The notes: generated by a model not told the origin, from the letters alone. DNA of 64,000 nucleotides from Austwickia sp. TVS 96-490-7B (GCF_019331795.1 NZ_JAHPZL010000001.1:387748-451747); one strand, 5' to 3'. Counted from the first letter of the stretch, positions 8,306-16,103 are shown. Translations and numbers: made by a program.

Positions 8306-8561
8306 CTCAGTGGTCGTCCCCGCCCGCAGGCCGCCGTCAATCTCAGCCTGCTTCACCCACGTGCGCAACGCCTGCGGATGCACCTCTAGCCGATCATCGA
8401 TCCGCTTGATCGCCCCAGCTCGTGACGCCGGGTCCTGACGGGCCTCCACCGCCATCCGCGTGGCCCGCTCCTTCAACTCCAAGCTGTACTTCCTCGGTGC
8501 CGCCATGACACTCATCATCCTTCCGAGGAATCAGAGCCTCCAACGAACCCGGGGCGATTCA
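8306..8561 (-). mobile_element. IS3-family insertion sequence, left end and OrfA fragment
   Basis: Minus strand. The outer end at 8561 reads TGAATCGCCCCGGGTTCGTT, the kind of terminal repeat seen on actinobacterial IS3 elements. ATG at about 8506 starts MAAPRKYSLELKERATRM, then LEVHPQALRTWVKQAE, the OrfA helix-turn-helix. The characteristic GTTTE is reached at codon 71 of the longer frame (8306), where homology stops and the same frame runs into the integrase. So the element is cut inside orfA and fused to another gene. Confidence 0.7.
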
Positions 8562-8854
8562 CGACGTCGAGGACCCGCAGGCCCGCAAGCCCAGCCACGT
8601 GTCGCATGATGAGCAGGAACCGGCAGCAGGGTATGGCGAAGTAGAGTCAGGCACAGTCGAGGTCCTTGGCGCACAGAGGGGGTAGAAGTCCTCTGATCCT
8701 GCCAGGGACCTCGACCCTCACACCCGCCATCACCCCGCCGCGCTCAACCCACGCTCAAGTCCGAAGAACCGGTTATCTCAAGCTGGTCCGCATAGCTGGC
8801 CAAGGCGGCAGCGGCGGTCAGGAGAGTACGTGCGCGTATCTCGAGTTGTGCGCG
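8562..8854. other. Intergenic, no gene seen
   Basis: About 290 bp between the IS3 end and the MerR-type regulator. Frames here are short and compositionally unconvincing; probably debris of the same mobile elements. Confidence 0.4.
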
Positions 8855-9442
8855 CTAGCGCGATAGAGATAATTCCAGTTTAGCCACTTCCTGCGTGTGC
8901 ACGGCATTGATTGTTTCCGCGATCTCGCGAAGTCCGTGGCCTGCTCGGCGTAAGAGGTGGGCAAGTTCGGCATTCCGCACGTCGGCATCGCGGTACTGAC
9001 GCCGACCACTCCCCGGTTCGCGCTGTGGGTGAAGGATGCCGGCATCCTCCCATGCACGCAGGGTGGTCGTAGTCACCCCGACCCTTCGCGCGAGCTCGAT
9101 GGGAGTGAAGAGCTCGTGGAATGCCTGTGAGTCGTCCTGAGGGGCTTCGAAGATCCGGACGACGAAAGCATCAATGACGTGACGATCCGCGAGAAGCTGT
9201 GCATGGGCGTGATCCAGCTCCATCAGGGCCGAATCCAAGTCCCGTTCGGCCATGGGACGCATGATGGCGACGGCCTGCGGCCGGCCGGCTGCTCGAGTCA
9301 AGGCCAGGAACGCGCGCAGCGCGTCAGCGTGTGTTGTGGTGTACCGCCTGTGCCCCAATGCCAACCGGTGTGAGGGTGGAAGGACGCCTTCAGCTTCGTA
9401 GTTGCGGATGGCTTGGGTTGAAAGACCTATAGCCCGCGCCAA
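8855..9442 (-). CDS. Transcription regulator with two MerR-type helix-turn-helix domains (TioE-like)
   Basis: 195 residues. The first MerR unit (residues 1-60) contains GLSTQAIRNYEAEGVLPPS and HRRYTTTHADALRAF; the second (about 115-175) contains RRVGVTTTTLRAWEDAGIL and GRRQYRDADVRNAEL. Duplicate MerR DNA-binding units in one chain are the feature of TioE-like regulators. Between them is a helical segment; no Cys metal-binding loop is visible. TTG 9442 is the first standard start, but homology (LRPVDLARAIG) begins about 5 residues upstream without ATG/GTG/TTG, so an ATT at 9475 or a missing start is possible. It is divergent from the immunity-like gene at 9536. Confidence 0.75.
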   Translation of the reverse strand: MARAIGLSTQAIRNYEAEGVLPPSHRLALGHRRYTTTHADALRAFLALTRAAGRPQAVAIMRPMAERDLDSALMELDHAHAQLLADRHVIDAFVVRIFEAPQDDSQAFHELFTPIELARRVGVTTTTLRAWEDAGILHPQREPGSGRRQYRDADVRNAELAHLLRRAGHGLREIAETINAVHTQEVAKLELSLSR

Positions 9443-9535
9443 ATCGACTGGCCTGAGCGTCTGTTTGAGGTTTGGAGGAATCTCTATGCATGAAGTGTCG
9501 CAAAAATCTCACACAGAGTCTTCAGTTGTAACTTA

Positions 9536-9976
9536 ATGGGTGTGACACTCCAAGATGCCCCAGACCCCGCAGACCTGACTTTGGCCGAACAGGACAGGAA
9601 GGAGCTAATCAGATGGGCGCGGGATTGCGCAGGCCGACTGCTCCCGGTGTTCGAGGCCCATCAACCCGACGATGATCGCCTGATCAACGCGCTGGGAGCC
9701 GTTGACGACTTCTGTGAGGGGTCCCTGGGTGTGGGGCCCATGCGCAAGTTGGCCTTCACGTGCCATGCCGCGGCCCGTGACTGCGAGGACCCCGCCGCGA
9801 CTGCCGTCGCGCGTGCCTGCGGTCAGGTGATCGCCATCGCCCATATGGGCGCGCATGCTCGCCGCCTCGCGGGCTACACGCGCAAAGCGCTGTCAGGGTC
9901 CCAGCTGGCGAATGAGCTACATCGTCAGAGCGATGGCCTCCCGGCTCGCTTCCAGCAGTACGTCTACGGCGAGTGA
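9536..9976 (+). CDS. Putative immunity protein (Imm-5-like helical family)
   Basis: 146 residues, all-helical. The pattern LTLAEQDRKELIRWARDCA, VLPVFEAHQPDDDR-like spacing, GVGPMRKLAFTCHAAARD and VIAIAHMGAHARRLAGY matches a family annotated as putative immunity proteins in Actinobacteria, which frequently lie beside TioE-like double-MerR regulators, as here. No toxin is adjacent. There is no clear ribosome site before ATG 9536, so the message may be leaderless. Role as an immunity protein is taken from the family name and is not shown by the sequence. Confidence 0.65.
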   Translation: MGVTLQDAPDPADLTLAEQDRKELIRWARDCAGRLLPVFEAHQPDDDRLINALGAVDDFCEGSLGVGPMRKLAFTCHAAARDCEDPAATAVARACGQVIAIAHMGAHARRLAGYTRKALSGSQLANELHRQSDGLPARFQQYVYGE

Positions 9977-10089
9977 GGGGCTGCTGCAACGGTAGTGGCA
10001 TCTGCGCGGAGTCGGAGACGTACGCTACCGCCGCTGAATTGGGACCAATATTCACTGTTTGAATCTGGGTTTGTCCTCAGGCTTCCTGC

Positions 10090-10585
10090 ATGCAACAGCC
10101 ACTGCTCATCGTGGACGAACTCTCCCCTGACACCACCGACGCTGGATGACGCGGAAGACTAGGCTGACGCCCAGGACGACGAGTGCGCCCGCTGGTTCGG
10201 CTGGCCATGCCGACCACCCGTCGAACGATGCCGCGACCACCTCGCGCACGTGACCGGCGCCCACGATCCCGACAGCTACACCTGGGCCATCCGCGCACCC
10301 ACCGGGTTCGCTGGCGGCATCGACCTGAAGCTCGACGAGGGGGCTTGGAACGTCTCCTACTTCGTCCATCCCGCTCATCGAGATCGCCACATTGCCCGCC
10401 GGGCCCTGCTCGCAGTCACCGACTGGGCCCTGTCGGAACGGGACCTGCCCGAGGTCCCCACTCGCGTCCACACTGGCAACATCGCCAGTCAGAAGGTCCT
10501 CGAAGCCGCAGGATTCACGAGGACTGGCCCGGTCGACACCACCGAGGCGGGGCACCAAGAATTCACCTACGGGCGCCACCACTGA
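10090..10585 (+). pseudogene. GNAT-family N-acetyltransferase, decayed
   Basis: The last 111 codons (GTG 10250 onward) give a GNAT core: SYTWAIR, VSYFVHPAHRDRHIARRAL (acetyl-CoA loop region) and the C-terminal NIASQKVLEAAGFTRTG. In the same frame upstream, TLDDAED-stop-ADAQDDECARWFGWP carries TAG at 10160 inside otherwise conserved sequence. Further upstream ATG 10090 (MQQPLLIVDEL) is in another frame, joining near 10121. So the enzyme has one frameshift and one nonsense codon. A truncated protein from GTG 10250 could be made but would lack the N-terminal strand. Confidence 0.65.
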
Positions 10586-10649
10586 ACGCACTACTTTGAC
10601 GCTGAGCGATTGAGTGCTAATTGATCCATTCTGGTCGCACGGCGGGCGA

Positions 10650-11158
10650 GGTGGCAGCCCCACGGGCAATACGGAATCCTAGGTTGCCGAATGAAGATGC
10701 GGTGTTCGTTTTGCGTCGAACACCTGCCCGGCAACTTCACTGCGGATCCCTCCATCCACCGCCGCGGATGATCCGGTAGGAGCCATAGACCGCTCAGTCG
10801 TAGAGGTCCCAGCACCACTCCTACACCCCGTCTAGCATGTCAAATAATCCCCATGCATTGGGCTGGTTGAGTCGCACGGGATGGATGCGCCCGCCGGAGT
10901 TTTCTGCGTACCAGCCGATGTCGTCCAACTCCCCGTATCGGGAACCCGTTGTATCGGCGCGGCACGCGAGTTGCCACTCCGCGACCGTGGGTAGTCGATA
11001 CCCGTCAGCCTCGTGGTTCCATCCCACCACCCAGTCATCGGCCACGGGCTGATTGTGTGGGCGCCACTGGGTCGGCGTGGGAACGGTGCGGCGTGTGACC
11101 GTGTAGACGGGCGTGAGTTCGTCCTGAATCGAAAGGGCGTTGCAGAACTAGATCGCGT
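10650..11158 (-). pseudogene. Formylglycine-generating-enzyme-type (SUMF1/EgtB/PvdO) domain, decayed
   Basis: Minus strand, 11158 down to about 10650. Recognisable pieces in order: DAI-stop-FCNALS, GYRLPTVAEWQLACRA, YGELDDIGWYAENSGG, QPNAWGLFDMLDGV-stop-EWCWDLYD-stop, GSYRIIRGGGW and NLGFRIARG. These are consecutive parts of the FGE-sulfatase domain with stop codons at about 11148, 10821, 10793 and 10722. The family converts Cys to formylglycine in sulfatases or performs related oxidations; this copy cannot be functional. Its upstream end is fused to an MFS fragment. Confidence 0.7.
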
Positions 11159-11159
11159 C

Positions 11160-11340
11160 GCGCCCACCGCAATCGTCGCCAGCAGGAGTCCACTCTGCAG
11201 GGGTGAGAACCCACGAGTCAATTGAAAGTGTTGAGAAGTCACCTCCCCAACTCCGGCAAAGACGAATGTGGCCAGCCCTGCCGCCACGACACCGGCAACC
11301 ACCGCTCGGCTACGGAAGATCGTGAAATCCAGCAGCGGCG
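11160..11340 (-). pseudogene. MFS drug-efflux transporter fragment
   Basis: About 60 codons on the minus strand: STPLLDFTIFRSRAVVAGV, then FQLTRGFSPLQSGLLLAT. This resembles the region between the 8th and 10th membrane helices of DHA2-type (EmrB/QacA) pumps. It is cut at both ends: on the right by the RHS repeat at 11338 and on the left by the formylglycine-type remnant. Confidence 0.5.
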
Positions 11341-11684
11341 TTGATCGCGTCCTACTCCAACGACCCCACCGGCAAAAAAAGAACAACTACCTCTACGCCA
11401 GCGGAAACACCTGCAAGCGGGTGGATCCGAGCAGCGTGTGTGGTGATTTCTGGGAGTGGACGGGAAAGGGCACGATTGTCGGAACGTTCATCGGTGGGGT
11501 CGGCGGCGCCCTCATTGGCGGTCTCGCAACTGGGGGAGTTGGCTGGCCGTTAAGTGGTCTTCTAGGAGGCGGATATGGCGCTGTTGCGGGTACTTTTGTC
11601 GGCGCGGGCGGTTGGGTTGTTACCTGCATCGCGGACCTAGATTTCGAGCCTGCACGTCGGCCACGGCATTGGATAGACTACTGA
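11338..11684 (+). pseudogene. Orphan RHS C-terminal tip
   Basis: 11338-11373 repeats 12888-12923 of the RHS gene downstream with one mismatch, and the following bases repeat 13079-13120 (coding KNNYLYASGNTC). The roughly 165-nt core between these two points is deleted. The reading frame then enters a unique tip: KRVDPSSVCGDFWEW, a glycine-zipper-like hydrophobic stretch (TIVGTFIGGVGGALIGGL and AVAGTFVGAGGWVV) and ends at 11684. This is the signature of a displaced polymorphic-toxin tip. The tip could insert into membranes; that is inference from its hydrophobic Gly pattern. Confidence 0.6.
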
Positions 11685-11744
11685 GGCTGCTATGGCGAAT
11701 ACGGTATGTGATGCTACTAGATTGCTTGCATTGTGGGAGGTTTC

Positions 11745-11936
11745 ATGAAAAGAAGTTGCCGCAGGTTGGCCCAGGCTCTGGGGTTTGTCTATAACGACGA
11801 TGGGACTTTGACTGCCTTTCATGTTTTAGTCAAGCCCAAGCCATCTAATCAGCGAAAAGGCGGCTGCGGTCTGGTTCGCAAGTCAACGTTTCCCCCGGAT
11901 GGGGCCCATCGAGAAGCCAGACGGGAGGACAAATAG
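11745..11936 (+). CDS. Small protein after the orphan RHS tip, possible immunity gene
   Basis: 63 residues starting MKRSCRRLAQALGFVYNDDG; GGGAGG lies 5-10 nt before ATG 11745. Basic, no membrane segment. Immunity genes usually follow directly after RHS tips, and this is the first gene after the orphan tip, 60 nt downstream. The C-terminal half (after about residue 40) is low in structure and may be read-through into junk. Function unknown. Confidence 0.4.
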   Translation: MKRSCRRLAQALGFVYNDDGTLTAFHVLVKPKPSNQRKGGCGLVRKSTFPPDGAHREARREDK

Positions 11937-11954
11937 GAGTGCCGGTCGTCTGCT

Positions 11955-13349
11955 TTGGCGGCCTACGTGTTTGCGATCAGCGGCGCCTCCTGTAATTGGG
12001 GTCGCCAAGCGACCCCGGCGCAGACCTTGCCGGGTACGGATCTGGTGGGGAAGGCTCAGGCGGGGTGTGTGAAGTTCCGGTATGACAACAACGGTGCCGA
12101 GCTGGCCCGGGTCTACCCTGGTGGGGTGATCCAGTCCCGGCACATGGACGCCTCGGGACGTATCGATGCGATCTCGTCTCAGTTGAACAACGCGGGGCCG
12201 TTGTTGACCTCTCAGGGATACTCGTTCAACAACGGCGGGGACAAGACGAACGTGCAGTCCTGGTCCACCGGCGCGGCCACCTCGTCCCCGGGACCGGCTA
12301 GTGGGGCGTCGCAGACGTTCACGTATGACTCGTTGAACCGCCTCACCAAGGTGGTCGAGACCGGCGGCAGTGCGGCGTCGTGGACCTACGGCTATGACCA
12401 GATGGGGAATCGAACCTCCCTGGCCCGTACCGGCGCCACCGGCCTGGCCGCGGGGAACGAGACCGCCGCCTATGACGCGGCGTCGATGCTGACCTCGAAC
12501 AGTTATGGGGCGTTCGGCTATGACCGAAACGGCAACGAAACCACCGCCCCCGCCGGGCCCAACGGCACGGGTATCCCGGCCCGCACCGGGCAGGTCACTG
12601 ACCCGGTGGGGAACACCACGGCCATGACCGTGGCCGGGTCCGGGCTGTCCTTCGGCTATGGCGGGACCAGCCCGGGCATGTACAACCAGCTGTTGAGCGC
12701 CCATGGCAGCAGGTATGGCCGTTCGATTCTGGGGCTGGCCCTGTCCAGCCACACCACCGGCGGCACAACCATCCGCTACCTGATCCACCCCAACGGGAGC
12801 AACATCGGATATGCCGCCCCCGAAGGGCAGGCGTGGTTCCTGACCGACCGGCTCGGCACGATCATCGGCCTGGCTAACGACACCGGTGCGTTGATCGCGT
12901 CCTACTCCTACGACCCCACCGGCCTACCCCGCGCCACCACCGAAACAGGCACCCTCGCGGGGTATAACATTCACCGTTACGCTGGCGGCATCCTGGACAA
13001 AACCACCGGCCTCACACGGTTCGGCGTCCGCTGGTATAACCCCGCCACCGGCCGCTTCACTACCCCCGACCCGAGCGGCAAAGAAAAGAACAAATACCTC
13101 TACGCCAGCGGAAACACCTGCGCTAAGACCGATATCACTGGCGAAGGCTGCGGTGAGGATTTCTTGTTCGGAGCCATCTCCCTTGTAGGTCTGGCGGCGT
13201 CCACCGTAGGCCTGGTCGCATCGACGGTTGCTGAAGTTCCTTCCGGCGGTCTGGCCACTGCAGGACTATGGGCGTCGGTGATCGGGTATGAAGCGTCGTG
13301 GGCCGGACTCGCAGGATCGTTGTATTCAATCAAGAATGATTGCGGGTGA
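11955..13349 (+). CDS. RHS repeat-associated core protein, N-terminally truncated, with hydrophobic toxin tip
   Basis: 464 codons without the large N-terminal RHS shell. YD repeats are visible (FTYDSLNRLTKV, YGYDQMGNRTSL, AFGYDRNGNET), then the conserved core DRLGTIIGLANDTGAL, YSYDPTGLPRATTETG, HRYAGGILDKTTGLTRFGVR, RWYNPATGRFTTPDPSG and YLYASGNTC. The shell would encase and autocleave a C-terminal toxin. The tip (last ~75 residues) has two to three hydrophobic segments (LFGAISLVGLAASTVGLVAS) and ends IKNDCG. TTG 11955 is not a convincing start; the gene is probably a 5'-deleted remnant or awaits recombination with a full shell. A tiny membrane-protein gene follows after 2 nt. Confidence 0.75.
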   Translation: MAAYVFAISGASCNWGRQATPAQTLPGTDLVGKAQAGCVKFRYDNNGAELARVYPGGVIQSRHMDASGRIDAISSQLNNAGPLLTSQGYSFNNGGDKTNVQSWSTGAATSSPGPASGASQTFTYDSLNRLTKVVETGGSAASWTYGYDQMGNRTSLARTGATGLAAGNETAAYDAASMLTSNSYGAFGYDRNGNETTAPAGPNGTGIPARTGQVTDPVGNTTAMTVAGSGLSFGYGGTSPGMYNQLLSAHGSRYGRSILGLALSSHTTGGTTIRYLIHPNGSNIGYAAPEGQAWFLTDRLGTIIGLANDTGALIASYSYDPTGLPRATTETGTLAGYNIHRYAGGILDKTTGLTRFGVRWYNPATGRFTTPDPSGKEKNKYLYASGNTCAKTDITGEGCGEDFLFGAISLVGLAASTVGLVASTVAEVPSGGLATAGLWASVIGYEASWAGLAGSLYSIKNDCG

Positions 13350-13351
13350 TC

Positions 13352-13534
13352 ATGAGAGCGACTTGGCTGTTCTCCTTTGCTGCTTCGACGGTTGGTGTAG
13401 TTATAGCGACTGTCCTAGTGCTTCGTGAGCGGTCGACTTTCGGCATCTTCATGCTGTTGATGATGTTCGTCATCGCTGTATGTTCCGGAGTTGGATTTGT
13501 CGCTTCTCTCCGCCGATGCCGTCACGACTCGTAG
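13352..13534 (+). CDS. Small two-helix membrane protein, candidate immunity to the RHS tip
   Basis: 60 residues, ATG 13352, two membrane segments (residues 4-25 and 32-53), ending RRCRHDS. It begins 2 nt after the RHS stop codon, the usual place of an RHS immunity gene, and a membrane immunity protein would suit the hydrophobic tip of the toxin. No homology recognised; assignment is from position. Confidence 0.5.
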   Translation: MRATWLFSFAASTVGVVIATVLVLRERSTFGIFMLLMMFVIAVCSGVGFVASLRRCRHDS

Positions 13535-13647
13535 TTGAAGACCAAAACTGCGAAGCGCAAGCGACGGGGCAATGGGACGGAACGAGGCTTGTTCAGCCCA
13601 GCATATATATGAAAGTGCAAACCCCAGCACGGCTGTTATGGGGCTCA

Positions 13648-13896
13648 TCAGAAAGCAGGGTGTAGTCGGGGTCTGAATCCGCCGGTCTCGAGGAGGGATC
13701 GGGCGATGTAGTTCGTGAGTTTGCGGACCCCGAGGGCGGAGCCTGGCAGGTGTTCCGGGCGGCCGTTGATGGCCTCGGTGGGGCCGTTGGATGTGCCGGG
13801 TCGATCAAAGTAGGCCAGGGTGTCGCCGGCACGCTTCTTCAGGGTTCGGCCGCGGCGGCCGTGGAGCGGCCCGCGACCATGTCCAACAGCCGACAC
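13648..13896 (-). pseudogene. ISL3-family transposase, C-terminal remnant
   Basis: Minus strand: RTLKKRAGDTLAYFDRPG, TSNGPTEAINGRPEHL, GSALGVRKLTNYIARSLL and GGFRPRLHPAF before TGA at 13648. This is the well conserved end of ISL3-type transposases, with the catalytic Glu in GPTEAING. Only about 70 codons survive; the remainder is absent. Confidence 0.8.
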
Positions 13897-13929
13897 GGGC
13901 CGGTGCCATCACGGAAAGGAGAGCAAGCA

Positions 13930-14103
13930 GTGCGTAAATACCGGTTCAGGGATGTCTTCGCGGTGACCGTCATTACGACGATCCACCTGACGACCTACCA
14001 GCTGCCGACGTGGTTCCTGGTGGTCTTCGGTGTGCTACTCGTCGCCGACATCGCCACGCTCATCAGCACCGAGCGTTACAAGCGACTGGAGGCGGCGCAG
14101 TGA
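13930..14103 (+). CDS. Small membrane protein, 57 aa
   Basis: GTG 13930 with AAAGGAG 7-12 nt upstream. Sequence MRKYRFRDVFAVTVITTIHL continues into a second hydrophobic stretch (WFLVVFGVLLVADIATLI) and a basic end. Stop TGA overlaps the next gene's GTG by 4 nt, so the pair is coupled. Such gene pairs (tiny membrane protein plus helix-turn-helix protein) are common on phage-like and conjugative elements. Function unknown. Confidence 0.55.
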   Translation: MRKYRFRDVFAVTVITTIHLTTYQLPTWFLVVFGVLLVADIATLISTERYKRLEAAQ

Positions 14104-14348
14104 ATCTGCTCACCACCGCCCAGGCAGCGGAGCTGGTCGGGGTTTCCCCTAGTTCGCTCCGTGGCCTGGCCAGCCGTGCGCGTCAGGAGGGCATTGAGCT
14201 GCGTGCTCCTGCCGAGACCTGGCCCGACAAGCGCACACCTATGTACGACAAGGACAAGGTCACTGAGTGGCTGGCTGGTCGGCCAGGTCCTGGCAATCGC
14301 ACCCGCGGCGAAAATCGGCGTGGAAGCAGGCCTCGCCAGAGCGAGTGA
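14100..14348 (+). CDS. Helix-turn-helix DNA-binding protein (excisionase/MerR-like)
   Basis: 82 residues: VNLLTTAQAAELVGVSPSSL, then RTPMYDKDKVTEWLAGR. The TTAQAAELVGVS helix-turn-helix followed by a beta-wing and a Y-x-x-x-x-V-x-x-WL helix is the excisionase/HTH_17 type layout used by element-borne regulators and excisionases. Translationally coupled to the preceding gene (GTGA) and closed by a terminator at 14366. Confidence 0.6.
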   Translation: MNLLTTAQAAELVGVSPSSLRGLASRARQEGIELRAPAETWPDKRTPMYDKDKVTEWLAGRPGPGNRTRGENRRGSRPRQSE

Positions 14349-14365
14349 CCAGGCGAAATAGTGAA

Positions 14366-14391
14366 GGGCCCCAGGGCTATCCCTGGGGCCC
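14366..14391 (+). terminator. Terminator after the HTH gene
   Basis: Perfect 11-bp stem GGGCCCCAGGG/CCCTGGGGCCC with a 4-nt CTAT loop, 17 nt after the stop codon. Confidence 0.8.
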
Positions 14392-14421
14392 CTTTCGTCG
14401 CGCCCTTATCGTCACGGTCCA

Positions 14422-14625
14422 GTGTTGCTAATCAACAACAGTTTGCGTTGGTGTTCTGTTGTCAACAAGGAAGGAGGTGGAAGAGTAAAGAAGGAGCTGC
14501 GCCAGTACCGCAAGGCACTGGCGCCCCAGGGGTTCACGACCCGAGTGGCCAGCAACAGTCGCCTGTTCGTCAGCCTGAACGGCGTCCCCGTGACGACGTT
14601 CTCTGGAACGCCCAGCTTGCAGTAA
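14422..14625 (+). pseudogene. Truncated HicA-like/phage-type small protein
   Basis: From about 14480 the frame reads VKKELRQYRKALAPQGF then SRLFVSLNGVPVTTFSGTPS and stops. This resembles small phage and element proteins with a HicA-like fold (ELR-x-Y-x-x-AL-x-x-QGF, V-Y-x-DG, F-x-GTPS); the last helix that normally follows GTPS is missing. The start is unclear: GTG 14422 is far upstream, while AAGGAAGGAGGT at 14468-14479 has no standard start in frame behind it. Probably a broken gene. Confidence 0.35.
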
Positions 14626-14770
14626 TCATGGCTAAACGCCCTGATCGCTTGCCGTAAGGCAGGCTTCCAGTGGCCGCCGCCACGGTAGGCGAGAGCCCCG
14701 CCCGGAGCACTCCAACTGCCCCGGGTGGGGCCCAGCCCCTTCATTCTCCACCACGTCGAAAGGCAAACGA

Positions 14771-15208
14771 ATGAACACCTACAGGGTCGAGGTCGAACTG
14801 GACCGAAGATTCCCCGATGACGACGAGATAGACACCATCATGGACCGCCTGCACGAGTTCGACGGAACCATCGGCAGTAACCCGGGCGCCGGCCCCGTCA
14901 TGAGCATGTTTGTTCCGGCGGAGTCGGCACGACAGGCGGTCGTCATGGGCGAGTCGATCGCGCGAGAGTTCGGCGAGGCAGTCAGTATCGAAGCGTTGCG
15001 GGCTGACCTCTGGGAGAAGCGGGAGGGGTGGGAGCCCATCCCTGAGCTGATGTCAGTGACAGAGGTTGCCGAAGACCTCGGCGTCTCACGTCAGAGGGTG
15101 CAGGTCATGATTGACACAGGTAAGGTGCCAGCGAAAAAAGTTGGCAAGACCTGGGTTGTTGCCAAGTCATCCCTTGGCGCACTGCGGGAAGCGCGTGGTA
15201 CTCGGTGA
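14771..15208 (+). CDS. DNA-binding protein with C-terminal excisionase-type HTH
   Basis: 145 residues. N-terminal ~85 residues form an alpha/beta domain with no recognised family (MNTYRVEVELDRRFPDDDEI onward). Residues 95-140 are an HTH: MSVTEVAEDLGVSRQRVQVM, IDTGKVPAKKVGKTW and VVAKSSLGAL, the typical binding-domain form in which a helix-turn-helix is followed by a wing ending in W-x-V. AAAGG lies 9-13 nt before the ATG. The gene probably regulates the element or binds its ends; terminator at 15236. Confidence 0.65.
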   Translation: MNTYRVEVELDRRFPDDDEIDTIMDRLHEFDGTIGSNPGAGPVMSMFVPAESARQAVVMGESIAREFGEAVSIEALRADLWEKREGWEPIPELMSVTEVAEDLGVSRQRVQVMIDTGKVPAKKVGKTWVVAKSSLGALREARGTR

Positions 15209-15235
15209 AGCTATCTCGGCGCCATCGAGGAGAAA

Positions 15236-15280
15236 GCAGCGAAGGGCTCCAGGGTCATACTTGGGGCCCTTCACTGCTGC
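15236..15280 (+). terminator. Terminator after the HTH gene
   Basis: GAAGGGCTCCAGG pairs with CTTGGGGCCCTTC (with wobble pairs) around a 6-nt loop; outer GCAGC/GCTGC extends the stem. Confidence 0.65.
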
Positions 15281-15418
15281 CGGGGGAACTAGGTCGCGCA
15301 CGAGCGCCACGGGCTCGCCCCTGGGGTTCAGCATGGGTGGATGGCCGCGGCTTCCGCCTCCTGACCGAGGACGAGGGATACTGGGACGTCGTCGCAGCCC
15401 ACCAGCTCTGAGAGACAA

Positions 15419-15455
15419 CGAAGCGCCGCTCCTCACTGTGAGGGGCGGCGCTTCG
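15419..15455. terminator. Bidirectional hairpin
   Basis: 17-bp stem (15419-15435 with 15439-15455, one G-U) and 3-nt loop. It follows a 24-residue frame end (GFRLLTEDEGYWDVVAAHQL) at about 15340-15411 that may be a gene remnant. Confidence 0.65.
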
Positions 15456-15507
15456 GCATTCCAGGCGTTCCAGCTATTACTTGTTTTCATGAATACTTTT
15501 TGAAATA

Positions 15508-15621
15508 AGGGCGTTATTCACAAGCGATTATATCTTGCGCGACATGTGCGCCGGAGGTGCTCGTGACATGCAGGTTTGCAGATCTTCACTCAAGGGGTGA
15601 ATCGCTCGTGAATAACGCCCT
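15508..15621. repeat. 114-bp element bounded by 22-nt inverted repeats
   Basis: 15508-15529 and the reverse complement of 15600-15621 match at 21 of 22 positions, beginning AGGGCGTTATTCAC at both outer ends. The 70-nt interior has no frame worth noting. Form resembles a MITE or solo IS ends; no clear target duplication is seen. Confidence 0.6.
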
Positions 15622-15688
15622 AAGTTCATGTCAGGTTTTTTACTTGGTTCGCGGGAATGCGTGTTTCATGTGACGTTCGTCGACTGTG

Positions 15689-15988
15689 TCATCTACGTGC
15701 AAACTCTGCCATTGCTTCTTGCCGAACTTCGTCGATGTCATCGATACATCTGCTGAACCCCCTGAGGACGTCCTTCTCTAGGTCAGTCATGGACTCACTG
15801 TCATGCTCCTGCATAGCCAGCAACTCAGCGTGTCGCTGCCTAATCTCCTGCTCAGGCACCAGGTAGCCGTCACCGTTCACGTAGGCAAAAACGCCAGCGT
15901 ATCCTTGTGATGGCATAAGGATCGCAGGCTTGCCCCAATATAGATCGATGAGGGCATCCACATTTTTGAGCTTCTTATATGGCGCCAT
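15689..15988 (-). CDS. Hypothetical protein, about 99 aa
   Basis: Minus-strand gene starting MAPYKKLKNVDALIDLYWGK, with GAAAGGAG 5-9 nt upstream of ATG 15988 (a second ATG lies directly before it at 15991). The C-terminal half is a Glu/Arg/His-rich helix (EQEIRQRHAELLAMQEHDSE). Composition and start signal support a real gene; I do not recognise the family. It lies next to the inverted-repeat element and reads toward it. Confidence 0.55.
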   Translation of the reverse strand: MAPYKKLKNVDALIDLYWGKPAILMPSQGYAGVFAYVNGDGYLVPEQEIRQRHAELLAMQEHDSESMTDLEKDVLRGFSRCIDDIDEVRQEAMAEFARR

Positions 15989-16103
15989 CATGGCTCCTTT
16001 CAACATCCCGGGACTTTCCCGGGTTGTTTCCAGTTTGCAGCTCCTTTCTGGGCGATGTCAAGCAACACCCAGTTTTTACCAGTGGGCACTCTGGTGGAAA
16101 CAG

